Assembly: GCF_016863295.1 (NCBI RefSeq)
Contig: NZ_BOOP01000031.1
Span: 100,025-164,024 of the forward strand
Source: Planotetraspora phitsanulokensis
Lineage (GTDB): Bacteria; Actinomycetota; Actinomycetes; Streptosporangiales; Streptosporangiaceae
Length of the DNA: 64,000 nucleotides
Direction of reading: 5' to 3'
Shown: positions 26,326 to 35,160 of the stretch, one piece after another
Layout: every line of letters starts with the position of its first letter
How positions within the stretch are numbered: position 1 is the first letter of the stretch
Notes under the pieces: generated by a model
What the model saw: the letters and a program-made list of their open reading frames with translations, nothing else
Databases searched by the model: none
What the model was told of the DNA's origin: nothing
Program-made: the position numbers and the translations under genes

Positions 26326-27315
26326 TCACCTACGTGTGGCCGCGATGAGGCGCCCGGCGCCCTGGTTGAGGAGATCGGCCGCGACCCGCGATCCGAGCGT
26401 GGCCGGGTCGGCCGGGTCACCCACGGCGTGTGAGCGGACGAACTGGGAGCCGTCGCGGTCGAACACCATCCCGAACAGCGACATCCGCCCGTCCGGGGTC
26501 GTGGTGGCGTACCCGGCGATCGGGGAGTTGCAGTGGCCGCGCAGCAGGTGCAGCATCGACCGCTCCGCCAGGATGTGCCCCGCCGTCGCCGGGTGGTTGA
26601 GCTCGTCGAGCATCCGCATGACCGGGGCGTCGGCCGTGCGCGCCTGAACGCCGATGACGCCGGCCCCGACCGGCGGGACGATGCTGACCACACCCTCGCC
26701 GCGGGTGTGGAACTCCACGGGCAGGATCTCGGTGATCTGGTCGGCCAGGCCCAGGCGCCGGAGGCCGGCGCGGGCCAGGATGAGCGCCGCGAACGGGCCG
26801 TCCTTCTCTCGAAGCCTGTCCAGGCGGCTGTCCACGTTGCCGCGGATCGGCTGCGTGCGCAGGTCGGGCCGGTGGATGCACAGTTGCGCGCGCCGCCGCA
26901 CCGAGCCGGTGCCGATGAGCGACCCGGCCGGGATGTCGGCCAGGGGGGTGCCGTCGCGGGACACGATGACGTCGTGGACGTCCTCGCGTTCGAGGTGGGC
27001 CCCGAACGCCGTGCCTTCGGGCAGCGGGACGTCGCCGGGGACGTCCTTGACACAGTGCACGGCGACGTCGACCTCCCCGCCGACGAGCGACCGGTCGATC
27101 TGCTTGGTGAACGCGGCCTTGCCACCGACCTCGGACAGGTCGCCGGACCACAGGTCGCTCGTCACCCGGATGGGCACGACCTCGGTTGTGACGCCGAACT
27201 CGCCGATCAGCGCGGCGACCCGCTCCGCCTGGGTCATGGCGAGCACGGACGTGCGCGTGCCGATCCGCAGGGGCGCACCGGCGAAACGCTCGGCGAGCGC
27301 GGCGTGGATGTTCAT
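26326..27315 (-). CDS. hemC: Hydroxymethylbilane synthase (porphobilinogen deaminase)
   Basis: 329-residue enzyme joining four porphobilinogens into hydroxymethylbilane in tetrapyrrole synthesis. Seen are the N-terminal LRIGTRTSVLAMTQAERVAA, the catalytic Asp region DVAVHCVKDVPGDVP, the substrate-binding SVRRRAQL and the cofactor-attachment Cys in GHCNSPIAG. The Cys in HCVKD (usually HSLKD or HSMKD) marks a divergent subgroup. No hemA, hemB or hemD is nearby, so this is likely a second, stand-alone copy. GGAG lies about ten bases before the ATG. It converges on the permease gene. Confidence 0.9.
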   Translation of the reverse strand: MNIHAALAERFAGAPLRIGTRTSVLAMTQAERVAALIGEFGVTTEVVPIRVTSDLWSGDLSEVGGKAAFTKQIDRSLVGGEVDVAVHCVKDVPGDVPLPEGTAFGAHLEREDVHDVIVSRDGTPLADIPAGSLIGTGSVRRRAQLCIHRPDLRTQPIRGNVDSRLDRLREKDGPFAALILARAGLRRLGLADQITEILPVEFHTRGEGVVSIVPPVGAGVIGVQARTADAPVMRMLDELNHPATAGHILAERSMLHLLRGHCNSPIAGYATTTPDGRMSLFGMVFDRDGSQFVRSHAVGDPADPATLGSRVAADLLNQGAGRLIAATRR

Positions 27316-27479
27316 GAGGACATTGCTCCTGATGATGGGCGCTTTGTCGCGTTGCCGATCAGGCGGTGCGAGTGCGGTGACCATCATCGCGGCGGGTGAG
27401 CTCGCCTCCCCGGCCGGGGCGTCCGCCCGGCGGGCCGCACCGCGTCGCCGCAGGTCGTTCCGCGTACGGCCGCGACGAC

Positions 27480-27512
27480 GATCCCCGCCCCGCCCAATGC
27501 GAGGCGGGGATC
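27480..27512 (-). terminator. Hairpin after the secreted hydrolase gene
   Basis: GATCCCCGCC (27480-27489) pairs perfectly with GGCGGGGATC (27503-27512) across a 13-base loop, just beyond the stop of the secreted hydrolase gene. Confidence 0.65.
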
Positions 27513-27520
27513 CCGTCGTG

Positions 27521-29563
27521 TCAGCCGGCGTGCCGCGCCGTGCAGGGGCGGCCGCCGCAGACGTCGACCACCACGCCGTACCTGAGGAAGTCCGCCTTCT
27601 GCCGGCGTGCCGTCGCGTCGGCACGCGGGTCCTCATGGGAGTCGGTGCCGTACTGCTCGCCCAGCGGAGGCGTGTTGGTCACCGGGGGAGCGGGCGTTCC
27701 GCTGTCCCAGACCACGATCGCCGACCCTCCGTACGGCCGGTCCGGGAGGGCCGGGATGCCCCAGTACGGCGTGACGTCGGGATTGCGGCCCGCCGCGATC
27801 GCGGGCCGGTGGATGCGGGCGCCGATCGTCCGCGCCTCGACCTCGGCCGTGACCGCCGACACCTGGTGGTCGCCGAACGCCACGTGCATCAGGACGCGGT
27901 GCCGCGGTGAGCCGGGGAGGGGGTCGTCGCCGAGATGCTGGGCGTATCCGTTGGTCTCGGCCCGGTCCCACAGGATCTGGATCAGCGCGAAGCAGAGCTG
28001 CTGGTCCAGCTTGTCGGGATAGTAGCCGTCCATGACCTGCTGGAACGGCTGGAAGTCCACGCTCCGGTTGAGCAGGGTGCTGTAGTTCATCCCGGAGACG
28101 CCGAGCACTCCCCGGCTCACGTCCGGCGACACGGCGACCAGCGCCCCGCCCGCGATGGCGCCCTGGCTGTTGCCGTCATACGCCAGGTCCGCGTGCCGGT
28201 CGATCAGCGAGCGTCCCCTGGCGTCCTGGAACGCGGGGTCGTCCGCCAGCCCGTTTTTGGTGATCATCATGCGGCCGAGGAACACGAAGTTCACCAGGCT
28301 CTGCTGGAGCCGGTCCGCGACGGTGTCGAAGCGGGAGAAGTCGGCGAACACCCCGCTGACGTTCGCGATGTCCTCGTCGGCCATGCCGATCCATTTGGTG
28401 GCGCAGAACAGGAAGTCGTGCTCTCCGGCCATGGCCCTGACATTGGAGGCCCTGACCTCCGTGGCCCTGCCGAGCAGGCCGTGGCCGTACAGGGAGGGGC
28501 GCGCCGGTTTGCTGAACGCGGCGCGCGGGATCTCGCACTGGAACTGGGCGCGCAGGTCGTCGCCGAACGGCTCCGGCCTGCCGTACGCGTCGCGGTTCAG
28601 CACGGAACCGGGCGGGCCGCCCGCCTGGTCGAGGAAGTTGGGGACGAGGAACTCGCCCGTGACCTCACGCGCGATGTTCGGGTCCTGCTGCGGGGTGAAG
28701 TCGGTGACGGTCGTGACCGTGAACTCGGGCGACCGGCCGTGCAACCGGCTGAGCGCCTGATCCCGCATTCGCAGCACAGGCCCGGCGAGACCCTGTTCGC
28801 TGGCGACGGTGAAGTCCCAGGCCAGGTAGAGGTTCTTGGTGCTCACGCCCGCGCGGGCGACGTCGTGGAGGGTGCGCCGGAGCGCGGCCTGCCGCCGGGC
28901 CAGCGGGTCCTTGGAGGGGAGCGTCCCGCCGGCGAGGCGGGTGAACGTCCCGGGGGCGGCGATCGTGGATCCGGAGGCGTCCCTGAGGTTCCTCAGGACG
29001 ACGGCGTAGCGATGACCCTCCCGGAAGTTCTTCGCGGGGCGGATGATCAGCGCCTGCCGCGCCGGGTCGGTGGCGTTGGCGTCGAGTTCCGCCCAGTACG
29101 GCCACCGCTCACCCGTCCGGGTGTCGACGATGACGATCGGGGCGTCCCGCTTCAGCGACCTCGCGACGTCCGTCACCGGTGCGGCGCCGGTCGCGCCGAG
29201 GTCGAGGCCGGGGATGTGCGCGAGCAGCATCGAGCCGGGCGAGAAACCGTCCGAGAGGTTCCACGCGGCCGGGTCGATGCCCTTGCCCGCCGCGTTCTTG
29301 GGCGTCATCGCGCTGGACAGGTTCAGCCGGAGACCGGTCGGGGTGTGGGCGCTCGTCGTGAACCAGTCGTTCGGGAAGGGGAGCAGGCAGTCCGTTCCCG
29401 CGATCGGATCGCAACCGGAGCCGGGCGGAGGCTGCGACGGGGCGGACCCGGCCGACGCGGGGGACGTGGGAGCCGTGGCGGACGCGGACGGCGCGAGTGT
29501 GGCCGAGCCCGCGATCACCGATGTTGTCAGGGTCAAGATGGAGAGTGCTCGTCGTAAGCGCAC
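27521..29563 (-). CDS. Secreted alpha/beta-hydrolase-like protein of unknown substrate
   Basis: 680 residues with a Sec signal (about 1-30) and an Ala/Ser/Pro-rich linker. The N-terminal region (about 50-220, with CLLPFPNDWFTTS) resembles the N-domains of large secreted lipase-like proteins. The C-terminal part has an alpha/beta-hydrolase layout: nucleophile elbow in YDGNSQGAIAGG, and a later acid/His pair in FGDHQVSAVTAEVEA. A lipase, esterase or related hydrolase is likely, but the substrate is not known. GGGAGG lies four bases before the GTG. The gene is single, divergent from the riboswitch-controlled lysozyme gene, and followed by a terminator-like hairpin. Confidence 0.7.
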   Translation of the reverse strand: MRLRRALSILTLTTSVIAGSATLAPSASATAPTSPASAGSAPSQPPPGSGCDPIAGTDCLLPFPNDWFTTSAHTPTGLRLNLSSAMTPKNAAGKGIDPAAWNLSDGFSPGSMLLAHIPGLDLGATGAAPVTDVARSLKRDAPIVIVDTRTGERWPYWAELDANATDPARQALIIRPAKNFREGHRYAVVLRNLRDASGSTIAAPGTFTRLAGGTLPSKDPLARRQAALRRTLHDVARAGVSTKNLYLAWDFTVASEQGLAGPVLRMRDQALSRLHGRSPEFTVTTVTDFTPQQDPNIAREVTGEFLVPNFLDQAGGPPGSVLNRDAYGRPEPFGDDLRAQFQCEIPRAAFSKPARPSLYGHGLLGRATEVRASNVRAMAGEHDFLFCATKWIGMADEDIANVSGVFADFSRFDTVADRLQQSLVNFVFLGRMMITKNGLADDPAFQDARGRSLIDRHADLAYDGNSQGAIAGGALVAVSPDVSRGVLGVSGMNYSTLLNRSVDFQPFQQVMDGYYPDKLDQQLCFALIQILWDRAETNGYAQHLGDDPLPGSPRHRVLMHVAFGDHQVSAVTAEVEARTIGARIHRPAIAAGRNPDVTPYWGIPALPDRPYGGSAIVVWDSGTPAPPVTNTPPLGEQYGTDSHEDPRADATARRQKADFLRYGVVVDVCGGRPCTARHAG

Positions 29564-29832
29564 ATGCCCTCCCGGTCCGTGCTACTCCGTTGAAGGTGAC
29601 ACCTGCGCTGTGATCTTTCAGCGGAAATGATCAGATTGCAATGATCTGTCACAAACCGCCGGTCAGCCCTGCGGGCAATTCAGGCACTTTGTCCTATTTA
29701 CACCCTTATGGTGCTGTGTGTACCTTTGGCCTCCACGGCACACGTATCGATGACCCCCGACGTCGGATTCGTTGCCGGTTCGTTGCCCAGACCGCGTGTC
29801 AACGGCGGGACCCCGTCCCGCCCGGAGCGCGC

Positions 29833-29972
29833 GGCCGCCGAATCCGCACCTCGCGGAACCGGGGACCCACCTCTCTGGGGTGAATCGGAGCGCTGACCCC
29901 CAGTCGGCCGTACCGTAGGGCACTTCCTGCCCGAACCCGTCAGCTAACCCGGTAGGCGGCATGGAAGCAAGG
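29833..29972 (+). promoter_or_regulatory. Cyclic di-AMP riboswitch (ydaO/yuaA class)
   Basis: The conserved blocks of the ydaO aptamer occur in order: CCGAATCCG, GGAACCGGGGACCCA, TGGGGTGAATCGG, GTAGGGCA, CTGCCCGAACCCGTCAG and CTAACCCGGTAGGCGG. The ribosome site AAGGAG of the lysozyme gene follows at once. In actinobacteria this class shuts off cell-wall hydrolase genes when c-di-AMP is bound; whether control is transcriptional or translational here is not certain. Confidence 0.94.
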
Positions 29973-29985
29973 AGTCAACCCCTAC

Positions 29986-30687
29986 ATGTCCACCCACCGG
30001 ATCTCCTCGACCACCCGTCCTCTCATCAACCGCCTGCGCGCCGTCGCGGGTGTCGCCGCGGCCGCGTCGGTCGCCCTCGCCGCCGTCGCCGTTCCGGCGC
30101 ACGCCACTCCGCTCACCTACGGGCAAGACGTCTCCGGCTACGAGTCGGACCACGACTGGAACGCGAGCTCCGCGGAGTTCGGCATCGTCAAGGCCACCGA
30201 AGGCCTGGACTTCCTCGACTCCGCGTTCGACCGGCACTGGCAGGAGCTGGCCAAGAAGGGCATCGTGCGCGGCGCGTACCACTACGGCCACCCGGCCAAC
30301 GACCCCGTCGCCGAGGCCGACCACTTCCTCTCCGTGGTGAACGCGCAGCCCGCCAAGCCCGGCGACCTGCTGGTGCTGGACCTCGAGACGACCGACGGCG
30401 AGTCCGTCGACGACGTCAACGCCTGGGCGAGGAAGTGGCTGGAGTACGTGAAGGCCAAGACCGGCGTCACGCCGATGTTCTACAGCGGCTGGGACTTCGC
30501 CGACACCTACGGCCACGGCCTGTCCGGTTACCCCCTGTGGGTGGCTTACTACGGCAGGGCCAAGGGTGACGTGACACCGCCGGCCGACTGGAAGACCTGG
30601 ACCATTCACCAGTACACCGACACCCCCATCGACCAGAACGTCTCCGCCCTGACCCCACAGCAGCTGCGGGCCCTCGGCCGCCCCTGA
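29986..30687 (+). CDS. Secreted GH25 lysozyme (muramidase)
   Basis: 233-residue exported N-acetylmuramidase cleaving the peptidoglycan glycan strand. The signal peptide ends at about residue 40 (VPAHA). The GH25 barrel follows with Asp48 (GQDVSGY) and Asp132/Glu134 (LDLETTDG), the expected catalytic residues; YHYGHP and WTIHQYTD are further family marks. There is no wall-binding repeat, so it is a bare catalytic domain. It lies directly behind a c-di-AMP riboswitch, which implies a role in growth-linked wall remodelling rather than attack on competitors. AAGGAG is eleven bases before the ATG. A strong terminator follows. Confidence 0.95.
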   Translation: MSTHRISSTTRPLINRLRAVAGVAAAASVALAAVAVPAHATPLTYGQDVSGYESDHDWNASSAEFGIVKATEGLDFLDSAFDRHWQELAKKGIVRGAYHYGHPANDPVAEADHFLSVVNAQPAKPGDLLVLDLETTDGESVDDVNAWARKWLEYVKAKTGVTPMFYSGWDFADTYGHGLSGYPLWVAYYGRAKGDVTPPADWKTWTIHQYTDTPIDQNVSALTPQQLRALGRP

Positions 30688-30708
30688 GCGGCCCGCGGCG
30701 TCTCACGG

Positions 30709-30757
30709 CCGTCGCCCGATCCCCGGTGCCGATCGCAGGGGGTCGGGCGACGGTCGT
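30709..30757 (+). terminator. Terminator after the lysozyme gene
   Basis: A 16-bp stem with one wobble pair (arms 30709-30724 and 30738-30753, starting CCGTCGCCCGAT) has a 13-base loop and is followed by TCGTTTCC. Confidence 0.82.
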
Positions 30758-30838
30758 TTCCGCCGCGCTCGACGCCCTTCCCTCCGGGCGAATCCGTGCA
30801 CCTCGCGGCAGGCGTCGACCGCCTGCGGGCGGCCCGTG

Positions 30839-31504
30839 TCAGCGGCTCTCGCCGGGATCGTCGAACAGCATGGTCTCCACCCGCCGCCGGTAGTCGTGGT
30901 AGATCTGCCGGTACCGCTCGACGGCGCCGGCGCGGTCGCCCCGTTCGAGCAGCTCGAGGGTCTGGCGGTAGCCGTCCAGCCACACGGTCCACACGTCGCT
31001 CTCCGTGGTGAGGGCCAGCACTCGCAGAGTGCGGGCGACCACCAGGTCCACGTGGGTCTGCAGCTCCCTGTTGCCGCTCGCCATGATGACGACCGTGCTG
31101 AAGTCCGCCCCCGCGGCGGTGGCGGCCGTCAGGTTGCCCCGGCGCAGGTTGTCGGCGAACTCGTCGAGCTTGACGTGCAGGACCGCGAGGTGCTCGTCGG
31201 TGATGTTGTCCACGCCCCACTCGAAACCGGCGCAGGCCAGCACCATCATCACGTCGATCAGCTCGAGCGCGCTCTTCTGCGTCACCTGGGTGACCTGCCG
31301 CGTCCGGTTGGGGGAGATGTCGATCAGCCCCTCGGCGGCGAGCTGGGTGATCGCCTCCCGCACCGGGGTGATGCTGACGCCCAGCCGCGCCGCGATCTCC
31401 GCGTCCTTGATCAGCGCGCCCGGCTTCAGCAGGCCGGTGATGATCTCCTCGCGCAGTCGGCGGAGGACTGCTTCTTTCCGTGTGAGCGGTAGCGCAAAGG
31501 ACAT
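30839..31504 (-). CDS. GntR/FadR-family transcriptional regulator
   Basis: 221-residue regulator. The N-terminal winged helix (about 8-75) contains IAARLGVSITPVREAITQLA and GLIDISPNRTRQV, the GntR signature; the C-terminal all-helical FCD domain (about 85-210) binds a small acid or metal ligand. Such proteins usually repress a neighbouring catabolic operon. It is transcribed in the same direction as the esterase and Baeyer-Villiger monooxygenase genes, 178 bases after the esterase stop with a hairpin between, so it probably has its own promoter but may govern that pair. The ligand is unknown. Confidence 0.9.
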   Translation of the reverse strand: MSFALPLTRKEAVLRRLREEIITGLLKPGALIKDAEIAARLGVSITPVREAITQLAAEGLIDISPNRTRQVTQVTQKSALELIDVMMVLACAGFEWGVDNITDEHLAVLHVKLDEFADNLRRGNLTAATAAGADFSTVVIMASGNRELQTHVDLVVARTLRVLALTTESDVWTVWLDGYRQTLELLERGDRAGAVERYRQIYHDYRRRVETMLFDDPGESR

Positions 31505-31633
31505 GGCGTTGCTCTCGGTCAGGGGGAGCTGACGCGGCCATACTACGATCTCCCGCCCGGGTCCCCCGTGGCGTCAGGCGGCATTCGTGGCCGGTCGCGG
31601 TCCGTTCCGGATCCGTGCCGGCACGGCGCGGCC

Positions 31634-31663
31634 GCCGTGGGCGGACTCCGGCCCGCCCACGGC
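31634..31663 (-). terminator. Hairpin after the esterase gene
   Basis: GCCGTGGGCGG (31634-31644) pairs with its complement at 31653-31663 across an eight-base loop, between the esterase stop and the GntR gene. Confidence 0.6.
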
Positions 31664-31681
31664 GCAGACGCGCGCGCTCGC

Positions 31682-32632
31682 TCAGGCGAGGGCCCGCTTG
31701 AGACGGTCGATCCGCGCGGCCCAGATCCGGCGCGAAAGCGCGGCCTCGGGCGCGAACGTCTCCGAGGCGTGGTAGCTGCCCGGGCTCACGTGAAGCTCCG
31801 CCGGGACGCCCGCCTGCATGAGCCGCTGCGCGAACGCGATGTCCTCGTCCCGGAACAGGTCGACCGTGCCGACGTCGATGAAGGCCGGGGGCAGGCCCGA
31901 CAGGTCCACGGCCCGCGCCGGGGCCGCGTACTGGTCGGCCTGCTTGCCGCCGAGGTACCAGGCCCAGGCTTCGATGTTGCCCGCCCGGTCCCAGATCCCG
32001 ACGTCGGTGATCTCGTGACTGGACGGCGTCTCGTTCCGGTCGTCGATCATCGGGTAGATCGGCATCATGAACGTCAGTGCCGGGCCGCCGCGGTCCCGAG
32101 CCAGCAGCGCCGTGCCGATGGTCAGCCCGCCGCCGGCGCTGGCGCCGTAGATCGCCATTCGCCGCGGGTCGACACCCAGCTCGGCGGCGTTCTTCGCCAT
32201 CCACACGAGGCCGGCGTAGCAGTCCTCGACCGGGGCGGGATGGGGGTGCTCGGGGGAGAGGCGGTACTCGACGGAGACCACGACGGCGCCGACCTGGTCG
32301 CAGATCATCGTCGCACTGGGGTCCTCGCCCTCGACGCTGCCGAGGATCATGCCTCCGCCGTGGATGTAGTAGATGCCGGGCAGCGGGCCGGAGGCGCCCA
32401 CCGGCCGGTAGATCCGGACGGTGACGTCGGGCTCCCCGGCCGGACCGAGGACGGTCCGGTCCTCCTTGGCGACACCGGGGTTGTCGGGCACCTCGAGGGC
32501 GCCCAGCATGCCTTCGACGGCGGCTCGGCGCGTGACGATGTCGGGGATGGCGTTGAAGCCGCCGGGCATCAGCTCGAGCAGCGCGTCCAGGGGCACGCGG
32601 CTCTCGGGGTCGATCAGATCACGACGGGACAT
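31682..32632 (-). CDS. Alpha/beta hydrolase of the hormone-sensitive lipase family
   Basis: 316-residue type IV esterase. The oxyanion motif HGGGM and the nucleophile elbow GASAGG are present, and the acid and His lie in the C-terminal part (DLFRDED and GSYHASE). The ATG at 32632 is chosen because GGAGG sits four bases before it; the open frame extends 41 codons upstream through a repeat-rich spacer with no site. It follows the Baeyer-Villiger monooxygenase gene by 144 bases, and a monooxygenase plus esterase is the classic pair for turning a ketone into an ester and then an alcohol and acid. Confidence 0.9.
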   Translation of the reverse strand: MSRRDLIDPESRVPLDALLELMPGGFNAIPDIVTRRAAVEGMLGALEVPDNPGVAKEDRTVLGPAGEPDVTVRIYRPVGASGPLPGIYYIHGGGMILGSVEGEDPSATMICDQVGAVVVSVEYRLSPEHPHPAPVEDCYAGLVWMAKNAAELGVDPRRMAIYGASAGGGLTIGTALLARDRGGPALTFMMPIYPMIDDRNETPSSHEITDVGIWDRAGNIEAWAWYLGGKQADQYAAPARAVDLSGLPPAFIDVGTVDLFRDEDIAFAQRLMQAGVPAELHVSPGSYHASETFAPEAALSRRIWAARIDRLKRALA

Positions 32633-32700
32633 GGGCCCTCCAAAGGGTGGGGGAATCCGATGGGATGCGGCGTCGAACGGTCGCGGTGGACGGACGGGCG

Positions 32701-32787
32701 TGGGTTCTCGCCTGGTGTGGGTTCTCACCTGGTCGGACGGGGCGTGCCGTCTCACCCGGCGGGTGGATGCGGCGTCTCACCCGGCGG
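32701..32787. repeat. Short direct repeats at the end of the monooxygenase gene
   Basis: TGGGTTCTCGCCTGGT (32701-32716) recurs as TGGGTTCTCACCTGGT (32718-32733), and GTCTCACCCGGCGG occurs at 32749-32762 and 32774-32787. The last copy contains the monooxygenase stop codon. They look like local slippage duplications between the two genes. Confidence 0.6.
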
Positions 32788-34447
32788 ACGGGCTCCGCGG
32801 TCCCGGCCCGGCGGAGGAGAGGGAGAAGCCCTCGTAGCCCCGGGCGGCGACCTCGTCGCACTTCTTGCGGTACTCCCCGACGCCGCCGGCGTACGGCATG
32901 AACACCCGGGGCTTGCCCGGCACGTTCGCGCCCATGTACCAGGAGTTCGCCTTCGGGTAGAGGGTGAAGCTGCCGATGAGGTTCACGTGGTCCACCCAGG
33001 CGTCCTGGGCCTGCGGTTCGGGCTCGATGGTCGCGATGCCGTGACGGTCGAGGTGGCCGATCGCGTCCGCCACCCAGTCGACGTGCTGCTCGATCGAGAC
33101 GACCATGTTCGACAACACCGACGGGCTGCCGGGTCCGGTGATCATGAACATGTTCGGGAACCCGGCGGAGCTGATCCCGAGGTAGGTGCGGGGGCCGGCG
33201 CTCCACGTCTCCTTGAGCGAGACTCCTCCCCGGCCCCTGATGTCCACGTTCGTCAGCGCCCCCGTCATCGCGTCGAACCCGGTCGCGTAGACGATCGCGT
33301 CGAACGCGTACTCCCCGGCGGAGGTGCGGACGCCTCCTTCCGTGATCTCCACGATGGGCGTGCGCCGCAGGTTGACCAGGTGCACGTTGTCCCGGTTGTA
33401 CGTCTCGTAGTAGTCGGTGTCGAGGCAGGGGCGCTTGGTCCCGAAGGGGTATTCGGGGCAGAGGTCCTCGGCGGTCCGCGGGTCCTTGACGATCTGGTGG
33501 ATCTTGCGGTGGACGAATCGTTTCGCCGTGTCGTTGGCCTCCAGGTCGACGGCGAGATCGGTGTACGCGGTCAGGAGGTTGACCAGGCTGCCGCTCTCCC
33601 ACGCCGCCTCGAAGGCCGCGTCGCGCTCCTCGTCGGACACCTCGAGCGCGGACTTCGTCGCGGGCACGGTGGGGACGCCGAATCCCGACTCCCTCTGGGC
33701 CTTGCGGAAGGCCCGGTAGCCGGCCTTCATGCCGGCGATCTCGTCGGGACGCAGCCTGCGGTTACGGGCCGGGAGGCTGTAGGCCGGGGTGCGCTGGAAG
33801 ACGGTGAGGTCGGCGGCCTGCCCGGCGATGACGGGGATCGACTGCACACCTGAGGATCCGGTGCCGATGACGCCGACCCGCATGCCGCCGAAGTCCACGT
33901 CCTCCTGCGGCCAGTGCGCGGTGTGGAAGGTGGCGCCGCGGAAACGGTCGAGGCCGGGGACCTCGGGCAGCTTCGAGAACGACAGGCAACCGGTCGCCAT
34001 GACCAGGAAGCGGGCGGTGACGGCGTCCCCGCGGTCGGTGCGGACCAGCCAGGTCGCGTCGCGCTCGTCGTACGCGGCGGCCGTCACGCGCGTTCCGAAG
34101 AAGATGTCCCGGCGCAGGTCGAACCGGTCGGCGACATGCCGCGCGTACCGGAGGATCTCCGGCTGTGTGGGATAGCGCTCCTCCCACTCGTACTCCTGCT
34201 CGAGCTCCTCCGAGAACGAGAACGAGTACGCGAGGCTCTCCACGTCGACGCGGGCGCCTGGATAGCGGTTCCAGTACCAGGTGCCGCCGACGTCGGCGCC
34301 GGCCTCGAACACGACGGCGGACAGGTTCATCTCGCGGAGCCTGTGCAGCAGGTACATGCCCGAGAAGCCGGCGCCGACGACGGCGACGTCCACGGTGCCG
34401 GGCACGGCCCGCGGGCCGGACTGCGTTTCTTCGTCAGGTACGGACAC
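32777..34447 (-). CDS. Baeyer-Villiger-type flavin monooxygenase
   Basis: 556-residue class B flavoprotein inserting oxygen next to a ketone using FAD, NADPH and O2. The FAD Rossmann motif is VVGAGFSG (ending at residue 30), the Baeyer-Villiger fingerprint FxGxxxHxxxW is FRGATFHTAHW (169-179), and the NADPH motif is IGTGSSG (194-200). Length fits cyclohexanone- and phenylacetone-type enzymes. AGGAGG lies four bases before the GTG. An esterase gene follows on the same strand and probably hydrolyses the product. The natural ketone (cyclic, aliphatic or steroid-like) cannot be told. A long 5' region with a candidate operator precedes it. Confidence 0.92.
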   Translation of the reverse strand: MSVPDEETQSGPRAVPGTVDVAVVGAGFSGMYLLHRLREMNLSAVVFEAGADVGGTWYWNRYPGARVDVESLAYSFSFSEELEQEYEWEERYPTQPEILRYARHVADRFDLRRDIFFGTRVTAAAYDERDATWLVRTDRGDAVTARFLVMATGCLSFSKLPEVPGLDRFRGATFHTAHWPQEDVDFGGMRVGVIGTGSSGVQSIPVIAGQAADLTVFQRTPAYSLPARNRRLRPDEIAGMKAGYRAFRKAQRESGFGVPTVPATKSALEVSDEERDAAFEAAWESGSLVNLLTAYTDLAVDLEANDTAKRFVHRKIHQIVKDPRTAEDLCPEYPFGTKRPCLDTDYYETYNRDNVHLVNLRRTPIVEITEGGVRTSAGEYAFDAIVYATGFDAMTGALTNVDIRGRGGVSLKETWSAGPRTYLGISSAGFPNMFMITGPGSPSVLSNMVVSIEQHVDWVADAIGHLDRHGIATIEPEPQAQDAWVDHVNLIGSFTLYPKANSWYMGANVPGKPRVFMPYAGGVGEYRKKCDEVAARGYEGFSLSSAGPGPRSPSAG

Positions 34448-35058
34448 TGGTCCTCCTGGGGGCGGTGGACACGATGTACGGGTGTGACGCCGGCCATGGC
34501 CGGCGTCCGGCCATGAGGGCGTGCGTCATCATCGGGCGGCGGGGAGGGCGACGTCCTCCCTCGCACGCTCGTCTGGACGGTGAGATGTGCCGGGCCTCGC
34601 CCGAGTGGTCACGACGGACCGGGCTTCACGGCCGGCGGGAGACGGAGCGGTGAAGAGGCCTTCCGGCCGGTAGCGCCGGGGCTACAGAGGTGTAGCGGCT
34701 TCGACGCACCGCTGGGTGCGGGGCGTGTCGTTGCCGGGGCGCGGGGCGGGTCGTCTCCGAGGACGACGGCGCGGGCCCTGACCGCGGCTCGCGGCATGCG
34801 CCCGGCGGTGGCATGGCCCCCGTGCCTCGCGGTCGGTCCGTGTGCCCGGTCCGGGGGCGTCTCGCGCGGCGGCCGCCCGCCACCGGCTGTGGTTCGTCTG
34901 AGGAATGCGGTCCCTGCCGTGCGTAGCGCCATCGCGTCACCTCGCGTGATCAGGGGACATCACGCACGTCCATGTGGAAGTGACCTCAAAAGTAAAATGC
35001 ATCACGCAGCGCGTCAACGGCCTGGGATTCCCGGTTGTGAGGGCGAGGAAAGGCACGA
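34448..35058. other. Long intergenic region before the monooxygenase gene
   Basis: About 610 bases without a supported gene. Only the right end is AT-rich (34970-35000, TCAAAAGTAAAATGCATCACG) and looks like a promoter region; the rest may be a long leader for the monooxygenase transcript. Open frames here are Arg/Pro-rich and not convincing. Confidence 0.45.
34944..34965. promoter_or_regulatory. Candidate operator GCGTGAT-N8-ATCACGC
   Basis: Perfect seven-base inverted half-sites (34944-34950 and 34959-34965) are separated by eight bases. A third copy of ATCACGC follows about 35 bases to the right, in an AT-rich promoter-like stretch. The adjacent GntR regulator or an unknown factor may bind it. 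Confidence 0.45.
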
Positions 35059-35102
35059 GCCGGGTCTCCCTGAGGCTCCTCGCGGAGCACGGGAGACCCG
35101 GC
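35059..35102 (-). terminator. Terminator after the GH20 gene
   Basis: GCCGGGTCTCCC (35059-35070) pairs with its complement (35091-35102), and the loop holds a second small stem (GCTCC/GGAGC). In the minus direction a T/C-rich run (CCTTTCCTC) follows. Confidence 0.78.
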
Positions 35103-35160
35103 CGTCTCTCACTGCAGGCGGGCGGCCACCCTCACACGCCCGGGCGGCCGCCTCGCCGGA

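Noticed and set aside
34609..34940. Small minus-strand ORFs with a GAGGTGA-like site in the long gap before the monooxygenase
   Set aside because: The products are Arg/Pro/Ala-rich, two frames compete for the same site, and no homologous motif is seen.
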